A DNA stretch of 64,000 bases from Burkholderia sp. Ac-20365 (GCF_017104715.1 NZ_JAAGPI010000001.1:1-64000); one strand, 5' to 3'; counted from the first letter of the stretch, positions 37,702 to 46,870 are shown. Made by a program: numbers and translations. The notes: generated from the letters alone by a model not told the origin.

Positions 37702-38113
37702 GCTTTACCGCCCCTGCATAGGTCCAGCAACTTCAATTTGTGTCTTTATCGCGTCGGAAGCTTCTTTGAGTTGTCAAGGCGTGGGTGGCTTACAGTGAGC
37801 CATGCCGGTTTCACGCTCTAACTGTTCGGAAGGAGTAGGCGGCATATCCGTAACGTTCCTATGTGACGTTCTACGTGAGGTGTGTGCGTCATGTGCAGAA
37901 AGAGCGTCAGTGTGTGTCTGGATCTGCGGCCAGTGCACGGCAGGGGCGCCGCTTCACAAGATGCGGTGTGGGATTGCGGACCATCACCCGGTAAGAATTT
38001 TACAAGCAAGGTCGATACGACGATGCAATCTCCTTATCTGCATCGTCGATTTCTCTCGTCGTTGATACGTCCTCGCACGACGAGCGGCCAAGGAGTGACG
38101 ACGTCTTGAGCGA
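37702..38113. other. Stretch without recognisable genes
   Basis: Short overlapping frames (37802-38109) have no family features or ribosome sites. Nothing seen. Confidence 0.4.
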
Positions 38114-38620
38114 CTATCGAGACATTACTGCTGCTTCGGGTGCGCGGCGCGGGGCAGTCTGAACGGATTTGATGAGCAGACACGCGGATGCAGCAAGAAG
38201 AACAAGATCCTTAAGCAGGAACTGTCCCACATCGCCTGATAACCAAGGGAAGCCGCCCAGCGGTGCGGCGGTCACGCCTGGAGTGCTAAACATAAACGTT
38301 AGCGTGATCGCATACGTCGCACATGACATTGCCGCCCCGAGAGCCGAAAAGAATGGGACGAACGCTCCCAATATAAGTGCCGCCGCCGTTGACAATTCCA
38401 GGACGCCGATGACGTCGCTCGCACCCTGTACACCGAGCAAAGTGTTAAGCCAGCCCATAAAGGGGCTGTGCACGATGAACGAAGAGATTCCGTGAGCCTC
38501 GTAACTTGTGAATTTCATGCAACCAAACCAGAGGAACACAACGACCAAGGCCCAACGAAGAAAGCCGAGTGGCCAATCGGACGTGTCATGCTTTTCTGCA
38601 ATCCGCGGGTTCTTAAGCAT
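38114..38620 (-). CDS. DUF417 (YkgB/RclC-like) inner-membrane protein, copy B
   Basis: 168 residues from the ATG at 38620, with GGAG 6 nt upstream (preferred to 38632). Four membrane helices and the full signature are present: WFGCMKFTSYEAHGISSFIVHSP, GASDVIGVLELSTAAALILG, FSTPGV and FLLKDLVLLAASACLL. It is clearly paralogous to copy A at 8127. The conserved box AACAAACATACGTAGGTAT lies about 240 bp upstream and recurs before the small AhpD gene, its neighbour on the same strand. A role in reactive-chlorine or electrophile tolerance is inferred from RclC. Confidence 0.82.
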   Translation of the reverse strand: MLKNPRIAEKHDTSDWPLGFLRWALVVVFLWFGCMKFTSYEAHGISSFIVHSPFMGWLNTLLGVQGASDVIGVLELSTAAALILGAFVPFFSALGAAMSCATYAITLTFMFSTPGVTAAPLGGFPWLSGDVGQFLLKDLVLLAASACLLIKSVQTAPRRAPEAAVMSR

Positions 38621-38862
38621 ATTTCGCTCCATTAGATTTCATATGAGAAGCTGGGTTGAACGAGCCTACGCCCCGATAGCGTCTATAACGATATGTCTGT
38701 CCCAAACAAGGGCGATCGGCGGTATTGATCAGGTTGTCTGGTCACGAGCGCGATTTTGCTGTCTGACCTTTATCCTGATATCGCGAATTAACTCGCGCTG
38801 AGCAAACATTCGATGCTTTACCGAACGTCAGTCAAAAAATGATATCTGGATGGATCGCCATT

Positions 38863-38881
38863 AACAAACATACGTAGGTAT
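38863..38881. promoter_or_regulatory. Repeated box AACAAACATACGTAGGTAT upstream of DUF417 copy B
   Basis: Contains CATAC-N4-GTAT. Seventeen of its 19 bases or more are shared with the box upstream of the small AhpD gene (39539-39557), and a diverged copy precedes DUF3331 copy B (46040-46058), all in the same orientation to the gene. Confidence 0.55.
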
Positions 38882-39086
38882 CGGCCGATCTCCTTAGGGA
38901 TTGATGCACGTGCGTGTGCTTGTGTAACGACACCAATATCACAGTGTTTCAGCGTGACGATCTCCCTTGGAAAAGAAAAATGCCATCATTTTTCGAACAT
39001 GCTCGGGAGGCTGTAATCAAAAAATTCTGTTCGTATGCAACGTCTACGAATGTTCTACACGGTGTTAACAGGGCGGCGAAGCGCCA

Positions 39087-39392
39087 TCATTCCTGCATGA
39101 GATGTGTCGCGTGGGTGATTGCACCACCCGCACGAATTGCAGCTGCTACGACAGCAGCCTCTGCCAGCTGGGAATTTGTGGCGCCGGCATCTCGGGCAGC
39201 ACTCGTATGAAGCTCGATGCAATACGGACACTGCGTGGTCAGCGCGATCGCCACCGCGATCAGTTGCTTAGTTTGAACGGATAAAGCGCCTGCCTCAAAG
39301 GCCGCCTTGTCGAAAGCCCAGAACGCCGCTATACCGGTGGGCGCGTGGTCTTCAAGTTTTTGAAGACGATTGAGATTTGACATGTCGTACAT
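39087..39392 (-). CDS. Small AhpD/CMD-family protein, copy 4
   Basis: 101 residues from ATG 39392 (MYDMSNLNRLQ), with GGGAG 6 nt upstream. It is a minimal single-domain CMD protein, with C55-P-Y-C58 and H62 (CPYCIELHT) and typical LIAVAIALTTQ and AVVAAAIRAGGAITHATHLM helices. This short type is common near aromatic degradation and stress genes and forms trimers or hexamers in known structures. Predicted to reduce hydroperoxides or a related electrophile. It is transcribed alone, with the repeated ACATAC box about 150 bp upstream. Confidence 0.87.
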   Translation of the reverse strand: MYDMSNLNRLQKLEDHAPTGIAAFWAFDKAAFEAGALSVQTKQLIAVAIALTTQCPYCIELHTSAARDAGATNSQLAEAAVVAAAIRAGGAITHATHLMQE

Positions 39393-39538
39393 ATTGAACT
39401 CCCGACGCAACGAAGCGTGTGTAACGAACGAGTGTAGGGCCTGCAGGTGATCGGATCATCGTCGACGAACATGAACATGCGATCGATCGTTTGCGGCCCT
39501 TTCATATCAAATGGATCATATGTGCATGCGAAGCCACT

Positions 39539-39557
39539 AACAAACATACGTTGGTAT
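39539..39557. promoter_or_regulatory. Repeated box AACAAACATACGTTGGTAT upstream of small AhpD
   Basis: Differs from the box at 38863-38881 only in the spacer. It is about 150 bp before the AhpD start. The strict conservation of 'AACAAACATACGT' and 'GGTAT' with no coding constraint points to a shared regulator. Confidence 0.55.
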
Positions 39558-39861
39558 ATCAAAACCGCCGCCGGCACAGTTTTGACGAGATGTGCATGAC
39601 ACGATCGAGCCGATTTCATAGTCTCGGCTTTACAGTGCTGGACCAAACTTGTGGACGTTCAATCTTGCGGATGCGAGTAATGCAAGGCCACGGCTGGGAG
39701 GTTATTCACGCGAGAATGAAGTTCTCTCGTGCTCATACTGTAAAGACTCGCGGCTCATAAGTGTTCATGTGCCGTAAGTGGTTCGTAATGCTGTGTGCTC
39801 AGGTGACTCACGGTCAGATGATGTGCTCTCTTTTTTGATGGTGTCGGGCGACGAGTGTGAT

Positions 39862-39889
39862 GCATTTTAGAACGAATAGAATAAAATGC
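39862..39889. promoter_or_regulatory. Palindrome GCATTTTA-N12-TAAAATGC upstream of kinase HK2
   Basis: Perfect 8+12+8 inverted repeat, 55-82 bp before the HK2 start. The interior matches the HK1 element (ATTTTAGAACG ... TAAAAT), so both paralogs probably answer to one regulator. Confidence 0.55.
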
Positions 39890-39943
39890 CTGCAAGGCGT
39901 GTAGGTACGATCACGTCCCGTACGAACGGTCGAACCGATTGCA

Positions 39944-42859
39944 ATGGATATCAGCGAAGCTAACATGAACGAACGTGCTACCCCCAGTATGTCTCTGCTT
40001 CGCGTGGGCAATATTGAACTGTACCGTTGTTGGAATGATGACGGGGAGCCGGTCTTGCTCGCGACGGCCTCTCTCGATTCGGGCGCCGGACAGCCTTGGG
40101 TGCTGCGGTCTGAGCTAGCCCTATACACGACTCCAGGAATGCAACGTGTCGCCATCGACATTGGGCTGTCTTATCTGGCAGAACTCGGCGTTATCATTCG
40201 AAGCGAGCCACACGCTCAGGAGTTAGAGAGGGATCGCGCGAGGTTGGTCCAATACATTGATTGCGCATTGATTGATGGAGCTACGCGGAGGAGAGAAATC
40301 ACGAGTCCATTGTGGGCTGGCGCGATGGATGTATTGGGTGACCTGATTCTGCCTGCGCTCTTTTGCAACATTGAGAATCTGGCGGAGAGTCTCGTGGTCA
40401 CTATGACTCTCCCGACCGTAGGCAAGGGCTACTGCAGCGCTTCAGGTTACGCATTTTCTCAAGCAGTTGGAATTCCGCCTTTCCGTTTTTGCGATCTCGA
40501 GCAAAGCCTGTCGCTCGCAAAAGTAGCGCTCCGGTTAAGTTCCGAGGACGGCTCTCGCAGCTTGGCTACACGCGTGCGTATGTGCTTCGGTGTCCTGCTA
40601 ATACCGTGGACTAGGCACGTACGCTTTGCTCAATCCTACATTAAAGACGCTGTCAGGAAGACATATGAAAGTTGCGACTTGCTATTTGCCGAATTTTCTC
40701 AGAGGTATCTTGTTTCTAGTATATTGTTCGGTGGTGCGCCCCTCGTAGAGACTATACGTTTGGCAGAAGACGCGGTCGATCTCGCACGCGATGCAAGATC
40801 TCAGCTTCTCGTCGATATGATACTTGCACAACCGATGCTCGTTTCTACGCTGCAGGGCACGTACGCTCAGACGTTTAAGTCAAAGGGGCTGGATTCGGGT
40901 TGGAATGAGAACCTTGTTCATGGATTTTCGCGCGAGAGCACTGCCGCGTTTGCATTCTGGATACATCGACTTCAAATCAGCGTTCTTTTTCGCGATTGGG
41001 ATGGAGGACTGGAAGCTGAAGTGATGGCGACAGAACTACTTGGCGCTTCGCTCGCACACATTGAGGTTGCAGATCTTAGCTATTACGGTGCCCTCTGCAG
41101 AGCGGCAGCATTTTCAAGGGCAACGCAAGAAGATGAACGAGAATCGCACCTCATTATTTTAAAGAAACACTGCGACTATCTCCAATCGTTGGCGCAGTCG
41201 TGTCCCGATAATTTTGGCGATCGTGCCGCGCTTGCTGGGGCGTTGCTTGCAAGGGTGCAGGGCAGGAGTAGTGATGCTGAATTACTATATGAGAGAGCGA
41301 TAGAGCTCGCGAGAAAGGGAGAGTTTGTTCAAAACGAGGCGGTCGCGCTCGAAGCGGCGGCCGATTACTATTTCGAACGAAATCTTCGAGTTATAGCAGA
41401 AGCATTGATCAGAAATGTTCGATACGCATACCTTCATTGGGGCGCGGAGGCGAAAGCAGAGGAGATCGAGACCCGCCCGATGCGCGTCATTGGGCGTTCG
41501 AGGGCGAAACCTGGACAAGATGTGCAAGGGATGCGTCTTGATACGAGAACGGTGGTCGCTGCATTACATGATCTTTCCGGCGAAATTACCCTACCTCGGA
41601 TTCTCAAGCTATTTATTAGAAATGTTCTGGAACACGCCGGCGGGGAACGATGTGCTGTTGTGCTAATTCGGGAAGATGGGTTTCGTATAGAGGCTGAAGC
41701 GAATGTCACTCTGGACGGTCCTATATATGCGATCGAATCGCGTGTGCCTCGCGAAGCAGATCTGCCACTTGACATATTTATGACTGTAGTTAGGACTTGC
41801 CAGAAGGTTCTACTTGACGATGCATCGTGTTCCGATGAATTCTCGAATGACCGATGTGTTTCTCAACGAGGAATCCGGTCGGTGTTGTGCGTGCCTTTGT
41901 TGAGGCAATCTAAACTTGTCGGAATTCTTTATGTCGAGAACAACGTGATATCCGCCGCATTCACGGAAGAAATAGCAACACTGCTCGAGGTACTCGCTTC
42001 GCAAGCGGCAATCTCGTTTGAAAATGCACAGCTCTATGCTGATACGGTCCGGAGCAACGAACTGCGCGATGCGGCTGAACAGGAGTTGCGGGAATCGAAG
42101 AAGGAACTCGCACGAATCGGAAACCATATAACGATGGGGCAGTTCGTAGCGGCTATTGCGCACGAAGTGAGTCAGCCGCTAGTTTCGATTGCAACCGGCG
42201 CTGGTGCTGCGTTGAGGTTCATGAGGCGTGACGTGCCTGACTTGGTCGAAGTCGAGGATGCGTTAGAGAGAATCCAGTTCGACAGTGCTCGTGCGCATGA
42301 CATAGTGCAAAGCTTACGGGATCTAGTCAAACGATCTGCCGCTTCCTTTTCGGCGTTCGATGTGAGCGACGTTATCGAGGAGGTGTTGAGAGCGACAAGG
42401 GAGCAGTGCGAGAGGCATGCCATCCGGCTTGATGTGAGCGCAGTTTCTGATAAAAGCGTTGTTTGGGGTAACAGGGTTCAGATCCAGCAGGTAGTTTTCA
42501 TTCTGGTAGTCAACGCAATTGAGGCAATGCAGGAAATCACGGGCCGCGAACGTCGCTTGATACTTTTGACTTCGACAATTGGAGGATATGTAAGGCTCGT
42601 GATCGAGGATACCGGCATCGGCGTAGCGGAGGGTTCGGTTGAACACATATTTGCGCCATTCGTCACGACAAAGCCGCAAGGCATGGGCATGGGCCTGGCA
42701 ATTTGCCGTTCCATCGTGCAGGCTCACGCAGGCCGACTTTCCGTTGAACGATTGATTCCCTATGGAACACGGTTCGAAGTAATGCTTTCCGAACCGGGGT
42801 GCCATTCGCCTTCGCCATCCAGATTGGTACCCGATCTGACGACGCCTACGTATTCCTGA
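39944..42859 (+). CDS. TPR-like/GAF sensor histidine kinase (HK2)
   Basis: 971 residues from ATG 39944; ATG 39965 is an alternative. It is a full-length paralog of HK1. Residues up to about 510 form the helical repeat region of large Ser/Thr-kinase-AAA-histidine kinase hybrids (MDVLGDLILPALFCNIENLA, MCFGVLLIPWTRHVRFAQSY). GAF is at about 555-685, then a coiled-coil linker, HisKA with H740 (IAHEVSQPLVSI) and an intact ATPase domain: N857 (VNAIEAM), DTGIG and GMGMGL. The Ser/Thr kinase and ATPase front of the usual 1,700-1,900 residue proteins is absent. A FixJ-like response regulator lies convergently next door and is its probable partner. Cytoplasmic; signal unknown. Confidence 0.87.
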   Translation: MDISEANMNERATPSMSLLRVGNIELYRCWNDDGEPVLLATASLDSGAGQPWVLRSELALYTTPGMQRVAIDIGLSYLAELGVIIRSEPHAQELERDRARLVQYIDCALIDGATRRREITSPLWAGAMDVLGDLILPALFCNIENLAESLVVTMTLPTVGKGYCSASGYAFSQAVGIPPFRFCDLEQSLSLAKVALRLSSEDGSRSLATRVRMCFGVLLIPWTRHVRFAQSYIKDAVRKTYESCDLLFAEFSQRYLVSSILFGGAPLVETIRLAEDAVDLARDARSQLLVDMILAQPMLVSTLQGTYAQTFKSKGLDSGWNENLVHGFSRESTAAFAFWIHRLQISVLFRDWDGGLEAEVMATELLGASLAHIEVADLSYYGALCRAAAFSRATQEDERESHLIILKKHCDYLQSLAQSCPDNFGDRAALAGALLARVQGRSSDAELLYERAIELARKGEFVQNEAVALEAAADYYFERNLRVIAEALIRNVRYAYLHWGAEAKAEEIETRPMRVIGRSRAKPGQDVQGMRLDTRTVVAALHDLSGEITLPRILKLFIRNVLEHAGGERCAVVLIREDGFRIEAEANVTLDGPIYAIESRVPREADLPLDIFMTVVRTCQKVLLDDASCSDEFSNDRCVSQRGIRSVLCVPLLRQSKLVGILYVENNVISAAFTEEIATLLEVLASQAAISFENAQLYADTVRSNELRDAAEQELRESKKELARIGNHITMGQFVAAIAHEVSQPLVSIATGAGAALRFMRRDVPDLVEVEDALERIQFDSARAHDIVQSLRDLVKRSAASFSAFDVSDVIEEVLRATREQCERHAIRLDVSAVSDKSVVWGNRVQIQQVVFILVVNAIEAMQEITGRERRLILLTSTIGGYVRLVIEDTGIGVAEGSVEHIFAPFVTTKPQGMGMGLAICRSIVQAHAGRLSVERLIPYGTRFEVMLSEPGCHSPSPSRLVPDLTTPTYS

Positions 42860-42963
42860 ATATCAAGAGGGGTGCAGATGATAATGACTTTCATCGCTCA
42901 ACATAGACACATTTCATAGCGGGTTGCGTCAGAATGCGTACATGATAAAAGCAACTCGATCAA

Positions 42964-43656
42964 TCAATCGCGTTTCGATAAGAACTGTTGCGACGGTTCG
43001 ATGCCGAGAATTTCTCCGATGCGAACAAACTCTGCAAGTGTGCGACTCTCCATTTTTCGCATTGCGTGAGCTCGATGCGTTTTTATTGTGATCTCACTGA
43101 GATTCATTTCGGCTGCAATTTGTTTGTTCATAAGGCCGGCGACTACATAGCCCATGACAGCTCGCTCTTTCGCGTTCATTGAATCATACCTGTACCGGAG
43201 ATCGGCCATCGAGCGTTCGTTCATCAGACGCTGCGCATCGTGACGCAAGGCTGAGGCGACGGCGTCAAGAATGTCCTGATCTCGAAACGGCTTCGCCAGA
43301 AAATCCAAAGCCCCCGCCTTCATAGCCTGAACTGTCATGGGGATATCGCCATGACCACTTATAAAAACGATGGAAGTAGGTGCACCCATCCTCGTTAGTT
43401 GCTGCTGAAGCTCAAGCCCACTCTCATGTGGCAGTCGCACGTCGAGAATGAGGCAACTCGGGATCGCGGGCCTTGAAAACGCCAGGAACTCACGTGCGGA
43501 TCCGAACGTCTCTGCGCGTAGACCCACGGAACGGAGGAGGGCACTCAAAGAGTGCCTCGTCGGCTCGTCATCGTCGACGACGTATACAATCGACTCACGT
43601 TCCGTCTCTCTTTTGCTCCCGATGTCACGTTGCGATGTATGAAAATGGGTGAACAT
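42964..43656 (-). CDS. FixJ/NarL-type response regulator (RR1)
   Basis: 230 residues from ATG 43656, with GGAG upstream; the extension to 43731 is rejected. The receiver domain has the acidic pocket VVDDDEPTR, phosphoacceptor D72 (LILDVRLP) and Lys in FLAKPFRDQD. A LuxR-type helix-turn-helix follows (MNAKERAVMGYVVAGLMNKQIAAEMNLSEITIKTHRAHAMRKM, shown here as the region about 165-210). The L-I-L-D-x-R-L-P and K-P-F-R-D-Q patterns define the FixJ group. It is convergent with HK2, 105 bp between stops, and similar to RR2, so cross-talk with HK3 is possible. Confidence 0.88.
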   Translation of the reverse strand: MFTHFHTSQRDIGSKRETERESIVYVVDDDEPTRHSLSALLRSVGLRAETFGSAREFLAFSRPAIPSCLILDVRLPHESGLELQQQLTRMGAPTSIVFISGHGDIPMTVQAMKAGALDFLAKPFRDQDILDAVASALRHDAQRLMNERSMADLRYRYDSMNAKERAVMGYVVAGLMNKQIAAEMNLSEITIKTHRAHAMRKMESRTLAEFVRIGEILGIEPSQQFLSKRD

Positions 43657-43911
43657 CTTTGCTCCGTTTAAAAAACAGTAGACCGTACGCGGACCATCGC
43701 ACAGTATTTTCGTGGTGAGCGATCCAATCAAATCTAGGCTAGAAGTATTACACGACGACTATTCTGCTGCTATCTGAGGTCGGACCAACGTTACCGTCTC
43801 GGCTTGTGAATCAATGCCGCGCTGCAAATTTTGTCAAGCTATCGCTGACATTCGGCAGGTGGACGCACGCTGGTTGGATCACCTTCGTGACGAAGTGAAT
43901 GCACCCACGTT

Positions 43912-43917
43912 TATAAT
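43912..43917 (+). promoter_or_regulatory. Possible -10 box of TetR-1
   Basis: TATAAT lies about 60 bp before the TetR-1 start. A CTTCG-TGA-CGAAG inverted repeat (43883-43895) lies just upstream and could be an operator. The -35 is poor, so the promoter is tentative. Confidence 0.3.
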
Positions 43918-43974
43918 GGGGCATTATGGCGACCTGGGTCGCTCTACGCGGAAAACTTAAGGAGGGTTGTTGGA

Positions 43975-44553
43975 ATGGCGCGTCCCAGAGAGTTCGAGGA
44001 GACAGCCGCGCTCGACGCGGCGGTAGAGCACTTCTGGATCCATGGATATCAGTCCACTTCGGTCCGCGAACTGGCTGATGCGATGGGTATCACAGCCGCC
44101 AGTCTTTACAACGCGTTTGGGGATAAGCGCGCCCTTTTCAAGTTGGCGCTCGGGCGTTACATCGAGACAAGTATCGAAGGCCGCATCCTTCGAGAACATG
44201 ACTCATCGGTCGGAGCGATCGATGCGTTTTTTAAGGATATTGTCAACTACTCACTAAAAGACAAGAATCGGAAAGGCTGTTTGCTAGTAAACTCAGCCCT
44301 TGAGTTTGGGGATGATGATTCAGAGGTGAAAGAGGTCGTCTCGGTCGTGTTTGTAGAGATTGAGTCATTTTTCAAGCGGGCAATCGCAGCAGGTCAGGAG
44401 CAGAGAGAGGTATCGGCCGAGCTCCCCGCTGCTGATTTAGCCCGTCTTTTACTAGGCGCCTTACTCGGGATCCGCGTGCTTGCCAGAGTGCGGCCGAATC
44501 GCGCCCTGCTTGAAGGGATAGCCCGCTCGGCGATCTTAATACTGAAGCAATGA
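43975..44553 (+). CDS. TetR/AcrR-family regulator (TetR-1)
   Basis: 192 residues from ATG 43975 with AAGGAGG upstream. The N-terminal helix-turn-helix is canonical: FWIHGYQSTSVRELADAMGITAASLYNAFGDKRALF (about residues 20-55). The C-terminal ligand domain includes KGCLLVNSALEF, the conserved R-K-G-C-L-x-x-N segment of a TetR subgroup that often represses oxidoreductase genes next door. It is divergent from RR1 and convergent with TetR-2. Ligand and targets unknown. Confidence 0.88.
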   Translation: MARPREFEETAALDAAVEHFWIHGYQSTSVRELADAMGITAASLYNAFGDKRALFKLALGRYIETSIEGRILREHDSSVGAIDAFFKDIVNYSLKDKNRKGCLLVNSALEFGDDDSEVKEVVSVVFVEIESFFKRAIAAGQEQREVSAELPAADLARLLLGALLGIRVLARVRPNRALLEGIARSAILILKQ

Positions 44554-44650
44554 TCGTCTGTTGGTGCGCTGCAAATTGACCGATACTCGAGATAAGACGC
44601 CTGATAACTTGTGACGGCCGAACTGTCATCCCGTTCTATTCAATGCGTGA

Positions 44651-45244
44651 TTAGGCAAGTGGTCTCCGGAGCAGGAGTTCCACAGATTTGATGACTTGAT
44701 CCACGGTCGATCCCGAGTGTTTCGCTCGAGGCATAGCTGGGAAGGCTGCGATGTATCCGATTAGTAGATCCACGACATGTTCCGCAGGAGCCCGCGTCAT
44801 ACGATCATTCGCTTCCTGACTCTCAACTACGCACTCGTAGAAAAAGATTTCAAGCTTTTGCATGGCATCTGAGACGATTTGTGCGAAGGCAGAGTCATGG
44901 CCAGCGAGCCTCATTGCCGTGCTGAATAGAAGCCGCGCGCCACCACCTCCAGGGAGGGGCGGTCGTTCGCCTATTGCCCGGAAGAAGCACAGAATTGCGC
45001 TGACAGGACAGCATGTTTTTCGCAGTTGTCGAAGCATCGAATCAAAGCCGTTATCGATATACCATGTGAGGACGGCGGCTAGCAATCGCGTCTTGTCTCC
45101 GAACTCTGCTTGCAGCACCGCGGGGCGTACAACCGTGAAATCAGATATTTGATGGATGGTGACCCTTTCGAAACTGTAGGTCGAGAAACAGATCAACGCG
45201 GCTTCAAAAAAGCCGGGGTCTGCTAGCCTCAAATTCTCAATCAT
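44651..45244 (-). CDS. TetR-like regulator with diverged DNA-binding helix (TetR-2)
   Basis: 197 residues from ATG 45244. The in-frame TTG at 45304 lies in the -35 box and cannot be the start. The N-terminal region (AALICFSTYSFERVTIHQISDFTVVRPAVLQAEFGDKTRLL, about residues 15-55) follows the TetR spacing but has lost the usual glycines, and the rest is helical (GARLLFSTAMRLAGHDSAFA). The gene has a strong promoter whose -35 is overlapped by a 35-bp palindrome, the longest copy of the CGTTAC motif found five more times in the window. Autoregulation and control of the other sites is the simplest reading. Confidence 0.65.
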   Translation of the reverse strand: MIENLRLADPGFFEAALICFSTYSFERVTIHQISDFTVVRPAVLQAEFGDKTRLLAAVLTWYIDNGFDSMLRQLRKTCCPVSAILCFFRAIGERPPLPGGGGARLLFSTAMRLAGHDSAFAQIVSDAMQKLEIFFYECVVESQEANDRMTRAPAEHVVDLLIGYIAAFPAMPRAKHSGSTVDQVIKSVELLLRRPLA

Positions 45245-45275
45245 CAAGACAGCTCGATCTCGAAAACAATTGAGG

Positions 45276-45304
45276 TTTATATTGTCCTCTCCGAATCGGG
45301 TCAA
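45276..45304 (-). promoter_or_regulatory. Sigma-70 promoter of TetR-2
   Basis: On the minus strand TTGACC (45299-45304) and TATAAA (45276-45281) are 17 bp apart, which places the transcript start about 25 nt before the ATG at 45244. The -35 box overlaps the end of the palindrome. Confidence 0.65.
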
Positions 45305-45335
45305 CCATTTCGTTACCGCGTAACGAAATGGTTGA
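45301..45335. promoter_or_regulatory. 35-bp perfect palindrome, probable TetR-2 operator
   Basis: Two 16-bp perfect inverted arms flank CGC: TCAACCATTTCGTTAC at 45301-45316 and its complement at 45320-45335. The core is TTCGTTAC-N3-GTAACGAA. Its centre is 14 bp from the first -35 base of the TetR-2 promoter, the same distance as at the candidate small RNA promoter. Confidence 0.7.
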
Positions 45336-45352
45336 ACGTAAGAGTGTTCAAA

Positions 45353-45856
45353 CTATTCATAGCTGAACCGATTCTCGATCGCAGAGGCGAGAATCATTGC
45401 AGAAGCATTGCGTGGTAGTGGTTTCGTTCCTGGCCTATATATACTGTCGCCTACATTGATGGCAATGCCAGTCAGCGCGCAAACTCCAGATCTGGTCGAG
45501 ACCACGCGACGCCAAAGCTGAAAGCGATAGCTGCATTGTGTTGCGTCGTGCCACGAAATAATTGCGGTGGACACGGACGTCCGCTCCAGCACATCGACTT
45601 TCGCGCGGCCCGGAACAATATCGTGAGGTGAGCCAATTCCTCGGCGCGCGATAGGGCGATCGGAAGGATGTCGCTCGGAAGATCGTGCGCTCGATGTAGC
45701 GATGGATAGGACAATACTCTTCCAGACGCACTCCTTCAGTGACTGACGAGAGGGGATCGCAGCTGGGACACCTCTTAGAGATGGCGCCTCTCGCGAGCGA
45801 AAACTCGCGGTCGAAGTCGATGATTCAAGCTCTGCTCTCGCTACCGATGCTTCCAT
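45353..45856 (-). CDS. DUF3331 family protein, copy B
   Basis: 167 residues from the ATG at 45856, with GGAGG 5 nt upstream; the frame is open to 45946 but that start has no ribosome site. The C-terminal core is DUF3331: IISWHDATQCSYRFQLWRRV, CALTGIAINVGDSIYRP and SAMILASAIENRF. The first 70 residues are Ser/Arg-rich and probably disordered. Function unknown. A diverged ACAAACAT box is about 180 bp upstream, as at the DUF417-B and small AhpD genes, suggesting common control. Confidence 0.7.
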   Translation of the reverse strand: MEASVARAELESSTSTASFRSREAPSLRGVPAAIPSRQSLKECVWKSIVLSIATSSARSSERHPSDRPIARRGIGSPHDIVPGRAKVDVLERTSVSTAIISWHDATQCSYRFQLWRRVVSTRSGVCALTGIAINVGDSIYRPGTKPLPRNASAMILASAIENRFSYE

Positions 45857-46039
45857 CGTTGCCTCCGGGGCGGGATTGCAACAGACAACATGAGATCTTG
45901 GTCGTGTGCAAGCTCCTATCGACACGCATGAGCACCTCGGTAGCAACGCTCGATGATTTCAAAGTCTGTCACAGACAGGAGCATTGTCACCAACGGATAC
46001 GATTTCGATAAGAAAATGCTATACCGTGCGCAGGTCAGA

Positions 46040-46058
46040 GACAAACATGCGTTCGTAT
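46040..46058. promoter_or_regulatory. Diverged ACAAACAT-type box upstream of DUF3331 copy B
   Basis: GACAAACATGCGTTCGTAT matches the boxes at 38863 and 39539 in the ACAAACAT left part and the GTAT right part, with CATGC in place of CATAC. Confidence 0.45.
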
Positions 46059-46198
46059 ATAGGTACTACGCTGGCGAACACTTGCAAGAATCGCCCCATA
46101 TATAGAGAAGTTCCCGACGTCGAAGATCGATAATCTTGCTATGAGCAGAGGCGGTCGTGACGGAAGTTAGACTGTCAAGCTCGAGCTTGCAATATCGA

Positions 46199-46777
46199 TC
46201 AGCAATCGAGGAAGCTGGATAGCTCCTTTTGCAATTCGCCTTCGACCGCTTCCAGTGACGGAAAGTCGATCTCGGTTTGAAAAACGTTGCTCACGAAATT
46301 TGTGAAGAGGAACTGTGCGATACGCGCGATGATCTCGATGATCTGCGCATCGGTCCAACCGGCATCGCGGACTGACTTTAGGTCGGCGTCAGTCACCTTA
46401 CCTCGCATCTCAGCGACCTTCTTCGCGAACTGGGCAGCCGATCCGGTCTTCGGATCGCTAGACTTGCCATCACGACTTAACTGTAGTTCAGCTGCACCGA
46501 GGTTGCTGAATCGGGCTCCGATGTAAGAGTGGACGCGGATGGAATACTCGCAACCACTGACTTCCGAGACTGCAAGCGCGATGCACTCGCGAATATTCGG
46601 ATCAAGCGTTTTCTCAAGCGGAATCTGCAAACCTTTAAAAGCTTTTAGCGCATAGGGGCTTTGCGCAATCACAGCAAAAGCGTTAGGAACGAAGCCAAAT
46701 AATTTGTCGAGGCTCTCAAGTGTAGCTTGCGAATCAACGGGGAGTTGGTCACGGGACGGGATAGTGGTACGGGACAT
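46199..46777 (-). CDS. CMD/AhpD-like protein with CxxS motif, copy 5
   Basis: 192 residues from ATG 46777 with GGAGAG upstream; the open extension to 46852 is rejected. The fold and layout match copies 1, 3, 6, 7 and 8 (MSRTTIPSRDQLP, LFGFVPNAFAVIAQSP, LALAVSEV, C-terminal NVFQTEIDFPS). The catalytic motif is C76-E-Y-S79 with H83: the second Cys of CxxC is Ser. In studied AhpD the second Cys is the peroxide-reactive one, so ordinary peroxidase cycling is unlikely. A single-Cys activity or a binding role is possible. Sites for the neighbouring LysR protein and a TTTTAG palindrome lie 95-210 bp upstream. Confidence 0.87.
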   Translation of the reverse strand: MSRTTIPSRDQLPVDSQATLESLDKLFGFVPNAFAVIAQSPYALKAFKGLQIPLEKTLDPNIRECIALAVSEVSGCEYSIRVHSYIGARFSNLGAAELQLSRDGKSSDPKTGSAAQFAKKVAEMRGKVTDADLKSVRDAGWTDAQIIEIIARIAQFLFTNFVSNVFQTEIDFPSLEAVEGELQKELSSFLDC

Positions 46778-46870
46778 ATTCTCTCCAATGGCATACGAGT
46801 GCTTATCGATTGGAGAAAATCGTATCGTTCTGCGTTGGAATAGAAAAGCCATCCTGTTTGATATTCAATG

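Noticed and set aside
45244..45304. TTG start extending TetR-2 by 20 codons
   Set aside because: The TTG is part of the -35 box of a strong promoter and would lie upstream of the predicted transcript start.
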